Assembly (NCBI RefSeq): GCF_030503595.1
Contig: NZ_CP129966.1
Coordinates: 1,674,001 to 1,738,000, forward strand
Direction: 5' to 3'
Length of the DNA: 64,000 nt
Source of the DNA: Corynebacterium sp. P4-C1
GTDB taxonomy: Bacteria; Actinomycetota; Actinomycetes; Mycobacteriales; Mycobacteriaceae
Shown here in pieces: positions 17,518 to 25,497 of the stretch. The notes under the pieces were generated by a model, which saw nothing but the letters and a program-made list of their open reading frames with translations, was not told where the DNA came from and did not search any database. Made by a program: the position numbers and the translations under genes. The first letter of the stretch is position 1; every line of letters begins with the position of its first letter.

Positions 17518-18331
17518 GCTCGGCCTTCCTTTCCTTGATGTGCCACGGAATCACCGCGCGCTCGATGAGGTATGTGGACAGGTAGAGCAGAACGCTGATC
17601 ACCGCGGTGACCACCACCGCGGCGAGCACAAGGTCGGTGCGGAAAGCGTTCTTCTGCACCGACATGTAGATGCCCAGCCCCTTCTTCGCGCCGACGTACT
17701 CGGCGAAGATCGCACCGGTGACCGCGTAGGTGATGCCGATGCGCAGGGCGGTGAAGAACTCGGGCATGGCGGACGGCAGCCGGACCATCCAGAACTCGCG
17801 CCAGCGGGAGGCCCCCATGCTGCGCAGCAGGTTCGAAGCTTCGCGGTCCGTGCGAGCGAACCCCTCGATCAGGCCGATGGAGATGGGGAAGAACGTCACC
17901 AGCGCCACCACCAGTGTTTTGGGCAGCAGGCCGAAACCGAACCAGATGATCATCAACGGGGCGATCGCCACCACCGGAATAGTCTGGGACGCCACGAGCA
18001 GCGGTGTGAGGCCGCGCTTGAGCATCGGGGAGAAATCGATCGCGATGGCCAGCAACCACGCACACACCAGCGACAGGGCGAAGCCGATGAGGGTGACTTG
18101 AAGCGTGGCGGCGGCGTGGGTGCCCAGGATCTCCCGCTGCGCCCATCCGGAGCGGGCCACCTGCGACGGCGCCGGCAGCACCTGCGGGCGCACACCGGTG
18201 ACGCGCACGAGGATTTCCCACACGGCCAGGCCGGCGAGCACGAAGATCACCGGGACCCAGAGGTTGCTGCTCAGTCCACGCGTCCGGTCAGCGGCACCCC
18301 CGGCGGCGGGACTATTCGGAGATGTACTCAT
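17510..18331 (-). CDS. thiX: ABC transporter permease, thiamine-precursor type (ThiX-like)
   Basis: A 273-residue permease of the BPD family with about six membrane helices and the EAA loop EASNLLRSMGASRWREF. The N-terminal 25 residues are hydrophilic. The ATG at 18331 lies within the 3' end of the binding-protein gene (20-base overlap), so the genes are coupled. Control by the riboswitch at 19386-19472 points to uptake of a thiamine precursor such as formylaminopyrimidine or HMP. Confidence 0.85.
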   Translation of the reverse strand: MSTSPNSPAAGGAADRTRGLSSNLWVPVIFVLAGLAVWEILVRVTGVRPQVLPAPSQVARSGWAQREILGTHAAATLQVTLIGFALSLVCAWLLAIAIDFSPMLKRGLTPLLVASQTIPVVAIAPLMIIWFGFGLLPKTLVVALVTFFPISIGLIEGFARTDREASNLLRSMGASRWREFWMVRLPSAMPEFFTALRIGITYAVTGAIFAEYVGAKKGLGIYMSVQKNAFRTDLVLAAVVVTAVISVLLYLSTYLIERAVIPWHIKERKAERA

Positions 18332-19331
18332 TAGTGAAATAAGTATTCCAGTCGGGGGCTTCGCTCAAGGGGTTATTCGCCTCGTCGACAAGCAGCTCGT
18401 TGTCGAAGAGGAACTGGCCCAGGTCAGCCCACTGCTTCTCAGTCTGGCGGCCGAATTTACCCTCGTCGTCGAGCATGTATTTCTCGGAAAGCATGCGCTG
18501 GCTCTTCTTCAAAAACTCGAGGTCGGTGAGGACGTCCGGGTTCTCCTTCTGCAGGATCTCCGCGGCCTCGTCTGGGTTGTCCACTGCGTCCTGGAAGCCA
18601 CGCTGGATGGCCTGGACGAACTTCTTGGTCTCCTCCGGGTGCTCCTCCATCCACTTATTGCCGCCCACGACGAGCATCTGGTAACAATCCGGGAAGCCGT
18701 AGTCGGTGTAGGCGAAGTTCTTGAGCTTCACGCCGCGGTCTTCGGCCTCGATGCCCTCCCATGCGACGTAGGGCACGGTGAAGTCGACCTCCTTGGAGTA
18801 AAGCGCCTCGTAGGCGGAGGTGCCCAGCGTGACTTCCTCGAATTCGCCCTTGCCGCCGGCGCCGCGGATGACACCCTTCAAAATCGCATGGTCTGCTGGT
18901 GAGCCGAAGCCGCCGAACGTCTTTCCGTCCAGGTCAGCCGGGCTTTTGATGTCGTCGCGGTCAGCCAGGACACTGACCTCCGTGGTCCAGGTCTGCTCGA
19001 TCGCCAGCACGGAGCGCACGTCCGCGCCCGCAGCCTTGGCCATCGTCATGCGGTCCTGCGTGTCGGCAGCGAATTCCGCATTGCCGGAGTCAGTGAGCAG
19101 GATCGGGTTGCTGTCGTTGTACGGCACAACCTCGACGTCCAGACCGGCTTCCTTGAAGTAGCCCTTGTTCATTGCCACGTACAGGCCGGTGTGGTTGGTG
19201 TTGGGCGTCCAGTCCAGCGCGAAGCGGATCTTGGTCGTCCCATCCTCGCCCGCGCTGCCGCCGCACGCCGCCAGCATCATCGTGGATGCGAGCGCTGCCA
19301 GAAAAACGGCGATTTTCTTGCTGATGCCCAT
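18312..19331 (-). CDS. thiY: ABC substrate-binding lipoprotein, NMT1/THI5-like (ThiY-like)
   Basis: A 339-residue lipoprotein of the THI5/NMT1 family. The signal peptide ends with MLAACGG, the lipobox Cys near residue 24. The mature protein begins IRFALDWTPNTNHTGLYVA, a motif typical of ThiY proteins that bind the thiamine pyrimidine precursor. The ATG at 19331 has GGCCGAGG upstream; the open frame runs on into the riboswitch and was trimmed. It is first in the thiYXZ operon. Confidence 0.9.
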   Translation of the reverse strand: MGISKKIAVFLAALASTMMLAACGGSAGEDGTTKIRFALDWTPNTNHTGLYVAMNKGYFKEAGLDVEVVPYNDSNPILLTDSGNAEFAADTQDRMTMAKAAGADVRSVLAIEQTWTTEVSVLADRDDIKSPADLDGKTFGGFGSPADHAILKGVIRGAGGKGEFEEVTLGTSAYEALYSKEVDFTVPYVAWEGIEAEDRGVKLKNFAYTDYGFPDCYQMLVVGGNKWMEEHPEETKKFVQAIQRGFQDAVDNPDEAAEILQKENPDVLTDLEFLKKSQRMLSEKYMLDDEGKFGRQTEKQWADLGQFLFDNELLVDEANNPLSEAPDWNTYFTNEYISE

Positions 19332-19385
19332 GTACCTCGGCCTTTCTCCGGGCGGACGGGCACAGGCGCGCACGATTGCCGCGAC

Positions 19386-19472
19386 CATCCCTCCGCCAGT
19401 GCTAACTGGATCAGGTTCGACGGGTGTCATCTCAGCCCCGGCCCGTATGGCTCCGGGGCACCCCGTGTCACG
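19386..19472 (-). promoter_or_regulatory. TPP riboswitch (THI element) of the thiYXZ operon
   Basis: On the minus strand the leader reads ACACGGGGTGCCCC, then GGGGCTGAGATGACACCC, GAACCTGATCCAGTTAG and GGCGGAGGGA, which are the conserved TPP-sensing elements in order. It ends about 55 bases before the ATG at 19331. TPP binding is expected to shut off expression, probably by hiding the ribosome site; no terminator hairpin is obvious after it. Confidence 0.95.
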
Positions 19473-19550
19473 CTTTCAAGGTATACCAGGGGTCTACCCA
19501 GCTTGATGAAAGCTTCCCTGAAGAAAGACTAAAGGGCGTGAAAAAGTGCG

Positions 19551-19623
19551 TGGAGCATAGGGGAATCGAACCCCTGACCTTCGCATTGCGAACGCGACGC
19601 TCTACCAACTGAGCTAATGCCCC
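19551..19623 (-). tRNA. tRNA-Ala (anticodon CGC)
   Basis: A 73-base cloverleaf beginning GGGGCATTAGCTCAG and ending GGTTCGATTCCCCTATGCTCCA in two parts (T arm, then acceptor with discriminator A). The anticodon loop is TTCGCAA in a TCGCG/TGCGA stem, giving CGC. CCA is not encoded. Confidence 0.95.
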
Positions 19624-19749
19624 TTGGGGACCATGGAGCCACGTTACGCTCCCGGCACACGGCCGCCAAAATCCCAGTTGTACGGCGGTAACTAGAATTC
19701 GGGGGCACCATCTGTTGCGTCGCGGTGCGAGGAGGGCGACGATACTCGG

Positions 19750-20616
19750 GTGGACCACCAGATCAGTCGTGCTCAGTTCCTCACCGGCGCTCTTCTCGCT
19801 GCCGGTTCTGCGGCGCTGGGCGGTTGCGCCCCGTCGAGCGAGCCGGCCCCCACGAGCACCCCGGGCACACCGCCTCGCAGCGCCACCGCAACCACTGGGA
19901 GCTCGACCGCTACTCCCCCGCCGCCGGAGGTCTACGCGCAGCGCGTCCCGCAGGTCTTCGGCACACACATGGCCGGCATCGTGGAGACAGTCCCCACCAC
20001 ACCGGGCACGACGACAATCGCCCTGACTTTCGACGCGTGCGGCGGGCCGGCGGGTTCAGAGGTGGATCAGGGGCTCGTCGATACGCTCCGCGAATTCGGC
20101 GTCCCCGCAACGCTCTTCCTCAACTCCCGGTGGATCGAGGCGAATGCGCACGCAACGCAGATGCTTATCGACGACCCCCTGTTCCTCATCCAGAACCACG
20201 GCACCCAGCATGCCCCTTTATCTGTGACCGGCCAATCCGCCTACGGAATTGCCGGGACCCAGGATGCGGCAGCGGCGATCGCTGAGATTGAGGACAACCG
20301 GGCGCTCCTGCGCTCCTACGGGGTCCAGTCCGACTGGTTCCGCTCCGGCACCGCGCACTACGACGATGTGGCCGTGCAGATCGCTCACGAACGCGGCATC
20401 AGAATCGCCGGTTTTTCAGTCAACGGCGACTACGGTGCCACCGCTCCCGCGAACCAGGTTGCCGCGGCCATCAGGGACGCCCACGACGGCGCCATTGTCC
20501 TCGCCCACATGAACCACCCAGCCTCCGGCACCGCAGCGGGTGTACGCACCGCCCTCGAGCAGATGCGGGACACAGGGCACCGCTTCGTGTTCATCGACGG
20601 CACTACCCCCAGCTAG
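19750..20616 (+). CDS. Polysaccharide deacetylase-family lipoprotein
   Basis: A 288-residue lipoprotein from a GTG start. The signal peptide (SRAQFLTGALLAAG) ends in the lipobox LGGC, followed by a Pro/Thr/Ser linker to about residue 58. The NodB-like catalytic domain has motif 1 as TFDACGG, where typical enzymes have TFDDG, and motif 2 as NHGTQH with both metal His residues. The end motif includes ILVLAHMNHPAS-like IVLAHMNHP. It probably removes acetyl groups from a cell-wall glycan, but substrate and activity are unknown. The second Asp being replaced by Ala-Cys is also seen in a recognised subgroup, so it is not in itself a sign of decay. Confidence 0.82.
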   Translation: MDHQISRAQFLTGALLAAGSAALGGCAPSSEPAPTSTPGTPPRSATATTGSSTATPPPPEVYAQRVPQVFGTHMAGIVETVPTTPGTTTIALTFDACGGPAGSEVDQGLVDTLREFGVPATLFLNSRWIEANAHATQMLIDDPLFLIQNHGTQHAPLSVTGQSAYGIAGTQDAAAAIAEIEDNRALLRSYGVQSDWFRSGTAHYDDVAVQIAHERGIRIAGFSVNGDYGATAPANQVAAAIRDAHDGAIVLAHMNHPASGTAAGVRTALEQMRDTGHRFVFIDGTTPS

Positions 20617-20726
20617 AGCGCCCCACCGACCCCGTGGTAACCCGCGGAGATTCACGGGATGCGAACTGGAAAATCCCGCCCACCACAGATGGCGGACGGG
20701 ATGTGCGGGTCAACGGAGAGCCAGGT

Positions 20727-21113
20727 TTAGAGGATGATCTTGCCCACGATCTTGGCGATGCCCTTGATCAGGGAGGAAGCACCGTCACCCTTCAGGAAGG
20801 ACGGGGTGAACAGGTCCTTGATGTCGCCTGCGCTTTTGATGATGCCGCCGGTGACTTCGAGACCCTTCTTTGCGTTATCCAGGCGTGCGTCAGTGATCTC
20901 GATCTGAGCGCGGTCGCGCTTCTGCTTCTCTTCCCACGTCAGCTTCTCTTTCTGGGCCTTCTCAGCCTTCTCGGCCTTCGGTGCCGCAGTTGCAGTGGTG
21001 GCAGTCTCGGCGGGAACGGCGGTGGCGGTGGTCGCAGCGTTGGCCGGTGCAGCCGCTAGGACCAGAGCACCTGCGAGGACAGATGCTGCGGCGGCGTTGG
21101 TGAACTTCTTCAT
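20727..21113 (-). CDS. Small secreted protein with cationic C-terminal helix
   Basis: A 128-residue exported protein that I cannot assign. A signal peptide (MKKFTNAAAASVLAGALVL, cleavage expected after PANA near residue 26) is followed by an Ala/Thr-rich stretch, a highly charged Lys/Glu segment (about 45-65) and a C-terminal region ending SSLIKGIAKIVGKIIL, which would form an amphipathic cationic helix. The ATG at 21113 is preceded by GAAAGGGC. There are no Cys residues. The size and helix could suit a small envelope pore subunit, a membrane-active peptide or a wall-associated protein; none is established. Confidence 0.75.
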   Translation of the reverse strand: MKKFTNAAAASVLAGALVLAAAPANAATTATAVPAETATTATAAPKAEKAEKAQKEKLTWEEKQKRDRAQIEITDARLDNAKKGLEVTGGIIKSAGDIKDLFTPSFLKGDGASSLIKGIAKIVGKIIL

Positions 21114-21456
21114 GGTGTGCCCTTTCTCGGGTGTGGGTGGGGTCTTGCGTACGGACGGTGCTCCCTGAGCTCCATGAAGAAATGCTAAGGGCTGAAACAT
21201 GCCCTCACCAGCGCGTTTATGTGCCGAGAGAGATGTCTGCACCAAAGTATCCCCCGCGATGATCCGGGAATCACCAGATGTGCTGGGCAGTAGGCGAACG
21301 GGTGGTCCTTTCGGTCATGCGCTCGCCCGCACGGCAAATGGACTTTCGTGCACACCCGCTCGGGCCCCCGTCGTTGGCCGCAGATGTAACCGCGGCCTGA
21401 AAATTGCAACGCGCCCTCAAGCGCACAAACTGGGATTGGATGGGTGGTCAAAAGAA
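21114..21456. other. Gene-free stretch upstream of the secreted protein
   Basis: 343 bases without a convincing gene. It should hold the promoter of the minus-strand secreted protein gene at its left side. I see no tRNA, riboswitch or strong inverted repeat apart from the terminator that begins at 21457. Confidence 0.5.
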
Positions 21457-21488
21457 AAGTGCTCCGGCCTTTTCCGGCCGGAGCACTT
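21457..21488 (-). terminator. Terminator of the tRNA-Ile/tRNA-Ala unit
   Basis: A 13-bp perfect stem, AAGTGCTCCGGCC (21457-21469) and GGCCGGAGCACTT (21476-21488), with a 6-base loop. On the minus strand it is followed by TTCTTTTG. It starts seven bases after the tRNA-Ala(TGC) gene. Confidence 0.9.
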
Positions 21489-21495
21489 CGGGGTG

Positions 21496-21568
21496 TGGAG
21501 CATAGGAGAATCGAACTCCTGACCTCCTCCTTGCAAGGGAGGCGCTCTACCAATTGAGCTAATGCCCC
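21496..21568 (-). tRNA. tRNA-Ala (anticodon TGC)
   Basis: A 73-base cloverleaf beginning GGGGCATTAGCTCAATTGG, with anticodon loop CTTGCAA in a CCTCC/GGAGG stem, giving TGC. The acceptor stem is nearly the same as that of the tRNA-Ala(CGC) at 19551. CCA is not encoded. It is transcribed after tRNA-Ile. Confidence 0.96.
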
Positions 21569-21583
21569 TTTGTTCCGAACTGG

Positions 21584-21657
21584 TGGGCCTAGCAAGAATC
21601 GAACTTGCGACCTCATCGTTATCAGCGATGCGCTCTAACCGACTGAGCTATAGGCCC
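21584..21657 (-). tRNA. tRNA-Ile (anticodon GAT)
   Basis: A 74-base cloverleaf beginning GGGCCTATAGCTCAGTCGG, with anticodon loop CTGATAA (GAT) and T arm GGTCGCAAGTTCGATTCTTGC. It lies 15 bases before tRNA-Ala(TGC). The Ile-Ala pair near gyrA is conserved in this bacterial group. Confidence 0.96.
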
Positions 21658-21752
21658 GCTCGGAACTGTTAGAACATTACCCAGGCGACTGGTCTAAAAC
21701 CAAATCGCCTGGTCATGTGGTCATTCATGTTCATGCAAAGTCATGCAAGCGG

Positions 21753-22553
21753 TTAGGCTTCACGCGTCTCGCCTGCGGCGGAGTACGGCCCGATGGCCTT
21801 CTTCACCTTGCGGCGCAGCGCAAGGAATTCCGGGTCATCCAGCACCGTGGAAAGGTCGTCCACTCCCCACGGTTCATCCCGTTCGCCATAAAAATCCGGG
21901 GTTTCGAGCACATCAATAATCCTCCCCGGGTTCGTACCCATGACGACGACGCGCTGGCCCAGCAGGAGCGCTTCATCGACAGAGTGGGTGATGAATATGA
22001 TGCTCGGCCTGCGGGCAGTCCAAATGGTGAGCAAATCGGCCTGAAGCTGTTCGCGGGTGAAAGGGTCGAGGGCTCCGAACGGCTCGTCCATAAGCACCAC
22101 CCGGGGCTTCACTGCCAGCACCCGCGCAATCTGCGCGCGCTGCTGCATTCCACCTGATAGCTCATGGGGATAGCGTTCTTCCGCTCCTGAAAGGCCGACC
22201 GTGCGGGTCAGCGCTTCTGCCGCTTCGTCGTAGTCTGGGTTTTTGGATATGTCCGCCCCAAAGTGAATGTTGTCCCGGACGCTGAGCCAGGGAAAGAGGT
22301 TGGGTTGTTGAAACACCACCCCGCAGTGATCGCCCGGCCCGTTGACGCGCTGGTTGTCAACAGATATCTCTCCGGTGGAGGCGTTGAGAAACCCGGCGAT
22401 CAACCGCAGAAGTGTGGACTTGCCGCAGCCCGAGGGTCCGACAATGCACACACGTTCCGAATCCGGGATCTCTAGCGAAATGTCCTCTAGGGCGCGGACG
22501 CTCTCGCCCCGCTGCGTCTCGTAGACGTGTGACACGTTTTTGATCTTGATCAT
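21753..22553 (-). CDS. ssuB: Sulfonate/taurine ABC transporter ATPase
   Basis: A 266-residue ATPase of the SsuB/TauB group: Walker A GPSGCGKSTL, Q-loop GVVFQQPNLFPW, signature ELSGGMQQRAQIARVL, Walker B VVLMDEPFGALDP and switch ITHSVDEA. It energises import of sulfonated compounds. It is the last gene of a seven-gene minus-strand operon and its start overlaps the stop of the binding-protein gene. A hairpin at 21681-21712 (CCAGGCGA/TCGCCTGG) lies between its stop and tRNA-Ile but lacks a T tract. Confidence 0.87.
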   Translation of the reverse strand: MIKIKNVSHVYETQRGESVRALEDISLEIPDSERVCIVGPSGCGKSTLLRLIAGFLNASTGEISVDNQRVNGPGDHCGVVFQQPNLFPWLSVRDNIHFGADISKNPDYDEAAEALTRTVGLSGAEERYPHELSGGMQQRAQIARVLAVKPRVVLMDEPFGALDPFTREQLQADLLTIWTARRPSIIFITHSVDEALLLGQRVVVMGTNPGRIIDVLETPDFYGERDEPWGVDDLSTVLDDPEFLALRRKVKKAIGPYSAAGETREA

Positions 22554-23614
22554 TACTGCACCTTTTCCGTCCTTGCCTCTTCCACATCCACCACGGCTCG
22601 CGCCGCGTCCTCCGGTGAAAGGGGAGCGTCCACTTCCCCTTCGCTTGAGAGAAATTCTGAGGTGTCCACCAGCACCTGGGCGGCACCCCTCATGCGCTCA
22701 TCTTGTTCCTCTCCGCTCACGATCGATACGCCTCCCAACTGCCGCTCAGTCTCTTCCAGACTGAGCTCAGCTTGGTTGGCATTGCCTTGAGCGAATTCGT
22801 CAGGGTCTGAAGCCGCGAGCTGTGCCACCCATTCCTGGAGCCTCGACCATGTCGCAACGAGTTCGGGGTTCGTGTCCACCCACGGGCGGGAAGCCAGTGA
22901 AAAGTTGTACGTCGGAGCTCCGGACTCAGCGACGTCGGTGCTTGTCAACACCACGTGTCCGGATTCCGCAACCTCACTGAGCACCGGGTCCCACACGTAG
23001 GTGGCGTCGATACTGTCCGACTGCCATGCGGCGGGCAGGCTGTCCGGGGAGAGGTTGACTAATTCGACGTCGTGGGCGGGGTCGAGCCCGGCGGTTCGCA
23101 GCGCGTTGAGGAGGGAATAGTGTGCGGTCGACGAGAAAGGAACCGCAATGCGCGCGCCCCGCAGGTCGGATGCGCTAGCGACATTCGGATCCTTTGCCAC
23201 CAGGGCCTCGGACGATCCGATAACGGTATTGACTCTGGTGACTACAACGTCAAGGTTGAGCGGGGCGCTGAGCGCTTTCGCGGTGGGAGTCGAGCCGAGG
23301 AATCCCAAATCGATGGACTCCGAGGCCATTGCCTTGACCACGTCTTGGCCGGTGGGAAACCGTATCCAGTCCACGTTGGCGTTCGGCATGCACGCCTCGG
23401 CCAGCCCGCGGTCGCGGGTGTAGAGCTCGGTTCCGAGAATGACTTGGTACCCGATCTTGATCTCCCCGGACGCTTGTGTCGGTTCGATAGGGCACTGTGC
23501 GTCCACCTGTTGCTCGTATTCGCTGGCAGGCTTACCGACGCAGGCTGCGCACGAGAGGACAGTGGCTAGAGCGACGAGCGTCGCGCCGCACCGTGTTGTT
23601 TGAGGAAATGCCAT
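22553..23614 (-). CDS. ssuA: Sulfonate/taurine ABC transporter substrate-binding lipoprotein
   Basis: A 353-residue exported protein with a lipobox-like end to its signal peptide (LSCAACVG, Cys near residue 25). The mature part starts EIKIGYQVILGTELYT and has the TauA features GFLGSTPTAKALS and NLSPDSLPAAWQSDSIDATYVWDPVLSE. It therefore looks closer to TauA than to SsuA; the ligand (taurine or another sulfonate) cannot be fixed from sequence. It is placed six bases after the permease gene. Confidence 0.85.
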   Translation of the reverse strand: MAFPQTTRCGATLVALATVLSCAACVGKPASEYEQQVDAQCPIEPTQASGEIKIGYQVILGTELYTRDRGLAEACMPNANVDWIRFPTGQDVVKAMASESIDLGFLGSTPTAKALSAPLNLDVVVTRVNTVIGSSEALVAKDPNVASASDLRGARIAVPFSSTAHYSLLNALRTAGLDPAHDVELVNLSPDSLPAAWQSDSIDATYVWDPVLSEVAESGHVVLTSTDVAESGAPTYNFSLASRPWVDTNPELVATWSRLQEWVAQLAASDPDEFAQGNANQAELSLEETERQLGGVSIVSGEEQDERMRGAAQVLVDTSEFLSSEGEVDAPLSPEDAARAVVDVEEARTEKVQ

Positions 23615-23620
23615 GTCTTT

Positions 23621-24469
23621 TTATCCTTTCCCGCGCCATGGAGCCCAACGGCGCTCGACTAGCAAGAAAATCTGATCCATCGCCACCGCGGTCACACCGA
23701 TCACGATGATGCAGGCGATAGTTAGGGAGGTATTGAGCTGCGTTCCGGAGATGAACGCCAGCCCGCCGATACCTGGCACACCGTCGTTGAGCTCCGCCGC
23801 GATAATGGCGGACCACGCCATGCCGTTGGCCAACCGAACGCCGCTCAAGATTTCGGGCAGTGCCCCGGGAATACTCACCCGCCGAATGATGTCGAAGCGG
23901 CTCGCCCCCAGGGATTGAGCGGCCCGCACCCAGTCCTGCCTCACACCGAGCACGCCGCTGACAGTGGCCACCGTGACGGCAGGAAAGGTCGCCAAGAACA
24001 GCAAGATGACCTTCGACGTGTCCCCAATGCCGAACCAGACAATGAGCAGACCGATGTAACCGAGGGGCGGGAGTGCGCGCATAAAGCTGATGTACGGCTC
24101 AACCACCGAACGAACTGCGCGGTAGCTTGCCAGCAGCCAGCCGAGGGCCACGCCGACGATTATGCCCGCCCCCAGGCCGACCGCGAGACGCTGCATGGTC
24201 GCCAAGAGGTGCTGCCAGAGAAAGTATCCTTGCACGCCACAGGCGCGGCGCGCACTTCCCTCCCCCATCGAGCGACAGATATTCGTGTCCACCAGTTGGC
24301 GGCCGACGTCCTGTGGGGAAGGCAGGATCACCGGGTTGATGGACGTAAACCGGGTCACAGCCCACCACAGCACGATCAGACCAGCGAAGACTGCCACCTG
24401 AAGCGCCCGCAGGCTCCATTTATTTCGTATTTGCATGTATCCACTCTTCTCTGTTTCTTCGTTGCTCAT
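23621..24469 (-). CDS. ssuC: Sulfonate/taurine ABC transporter permease
   Basis: A 282-residue BPD permease with about six helices and EAA loop RAAQSLGASRFDIIRRVSIP. A periplasmic loop near residues 50-75 (QDVGRQLVDTNICRSMG) carries two Cys that might form a disulfide. The ATG at 24469 overlaps the stop of the sfnB-like gene (ATGA), so the longer open frame upstream was not used. Confidence 0.86.
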   Translation of the reverse strand: MSNEETEKSGYMQIRNKWSLRALQVAVFAGLIVLWWAVTRFTSINPVILPSPQDVGRQLVDTNICRSMGEGSARRACGVQGYFLWQHLLATMQRLAVGLGAGIIVGVALGWLLASYRAVRSVVEPYISFMRALPPLGYIGLLIVWFGIGDTSKVILLFLATFPAVTVATVSGVLGVRQDWVRAAQSLGASRFDIIRRVSIPGALPEILSGVRLANGMAWSAIIAAELNDGVPGIGGLAFISGTQLNTSLTIACIIVIGVTAVAMDQIFLLVERRWAPWRGKG

Positions 24470-25497
24470 ACGCCGAGCTTTTCGTCCTGCGGGATCCGCT
24501 CCCCCGCTGTGACGCGCTTGCCGAGAATGGCCAGCTTCGTGCGGCGCTTGTCGTGGAGCGTGTGCGTGCGCAGGTCGCGCCACCACCTGTCGAGGGGGTC
24601 CGGACCAGCCGCACCCGCGGTACCGGTCACCTCGAACAACCGCTGAACCGTGCCCAGGGCCGCTTCGTGGATCGCAAGCTTTGCCGCAATGACGGTCGCA
24701 GCGACGTCGTCTGCATCGGCTGCCGCGTCGTCAAGCGCGTGGAGCATGCTGCTTAACGACGCCCGCGCCGCGAACAGCGCGACCTCCACCTCGCCGACTA
24801 GTGCGCTGAGCAGATAGTCCTCTCCCCCGCCGTCACGCGGGAATCCCGCTCGCTGGTAGGTGGCGCGTACCGCCCCTTCGAACAGGCCGAGGTCGATGCC
24901 GGCGTGGAGGGCCTGCGCATAGGCGCCGTAGTGGGGCAAAGCGAGGGCGCCGCTACGCAGCGAACGCGGTGCCCGCGATACGTCGACGTCGTGGAAGCGC
25001 ACCGTGGAGCTGGCGGTGAAAGCCTGACCCATCGCCTCCCAGTCACCGGTAATCTCCACACCGGGAGCGTCGGATGGAATCAGTACAGCCACCGCGGGCT
25101 CTGTGCTGACGGTCACCGCCAGCAGATCGGCGTAGTCCGACCCGGTGCAGAACCGCTTTTCCCCGGACAGCACGCCATCCGAAATGCGCGTCGCCGGGTT
25201 GCCGTCGACTTGCGCGTTGGCCACCAACGCTCCGCTGGGGACCCCGGGAAAACGCCTGGCGAAGACGAAGTGGCTCTGCGGGATCTGGGCGAGCGACCCG
25301 TCGACGCGAGCCAGGCGGCGCACCAATTCGACTCCCGTGGATAATGGCAGGTCGCCCACGTTGAGCGCGGCTCCAGACTTGAGCTCCTCGCATGCCAGGC
25401 GTACTGCCTCCCGGCGGTCAGCGCCCCGCGCCTCTGCCTCGGTGAGCACGTCGGCGGCGCGATCCGCGGCGGCCATGACATCGTGCGCGTCAGGCAT
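24466..25497 (-). CDS. SfnB-family acyl-CoA dehydrogenase-like sulfur-acquisition oxidoreductase
   Basis: A 343-residue flavoprotein of the acyl-CoA dehydrogenase fold, in the SfnB/DszC branch that acts on organosulfur compounds. Recognisable parts are SLAQIPQSHFVFARRF, RISDGVLSGEKRFCTGSDYADLLAVTV, and the C-terminal WWRDLRTHTLHDKR. The ATG at 25497 lies inside the end of the sfnG-like gene (8-base overlap). Similar genes occur in the seu/ssu sulfonate-ester loci of Corynebacterium glutamicum. It probably takes reduced flavin from the reductase encoded three genes upstream. The exact substrate is unknown. Confidence 0.8.
   Translation of the reverse strand: MPDAHDVMAAADRAADVLTEAEARGADRREAVRLACEELKSGAALNVGDLPLSTGVELVRRLARVDGSLAQIPQSHFVFARRFPGVPSGALVANAQVDGNPATRISDGVLSGEKRFCTGSDYADLLAVTVSTEPAVAVLIPSDAPGVEITGDWEAMGQAFTASSTVRFHDVDVSRAPRSLRSGALALPHYGAYAQALHAGIDLGLFEGAVRATYQRAGFPRDGGGEDYLLSALVGEVEVALFAARASLSSMLHALDDAAADADDVAATVIAAKLAIHEAALGTVQRLFEVTGTAGAAGPDPLDRWWRDLRTHTLHDKRRTKLAILGKRVTAGERIPQDEKLGV

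Noticed and set aside
21681..21712. Hairpin between ssuB and tRNA-Ile as a strong terminator
   Set aside because: The stem is real but short, with a long interrupted loop and no T tract on the coding strand, so it is mentioned only under ssuB.
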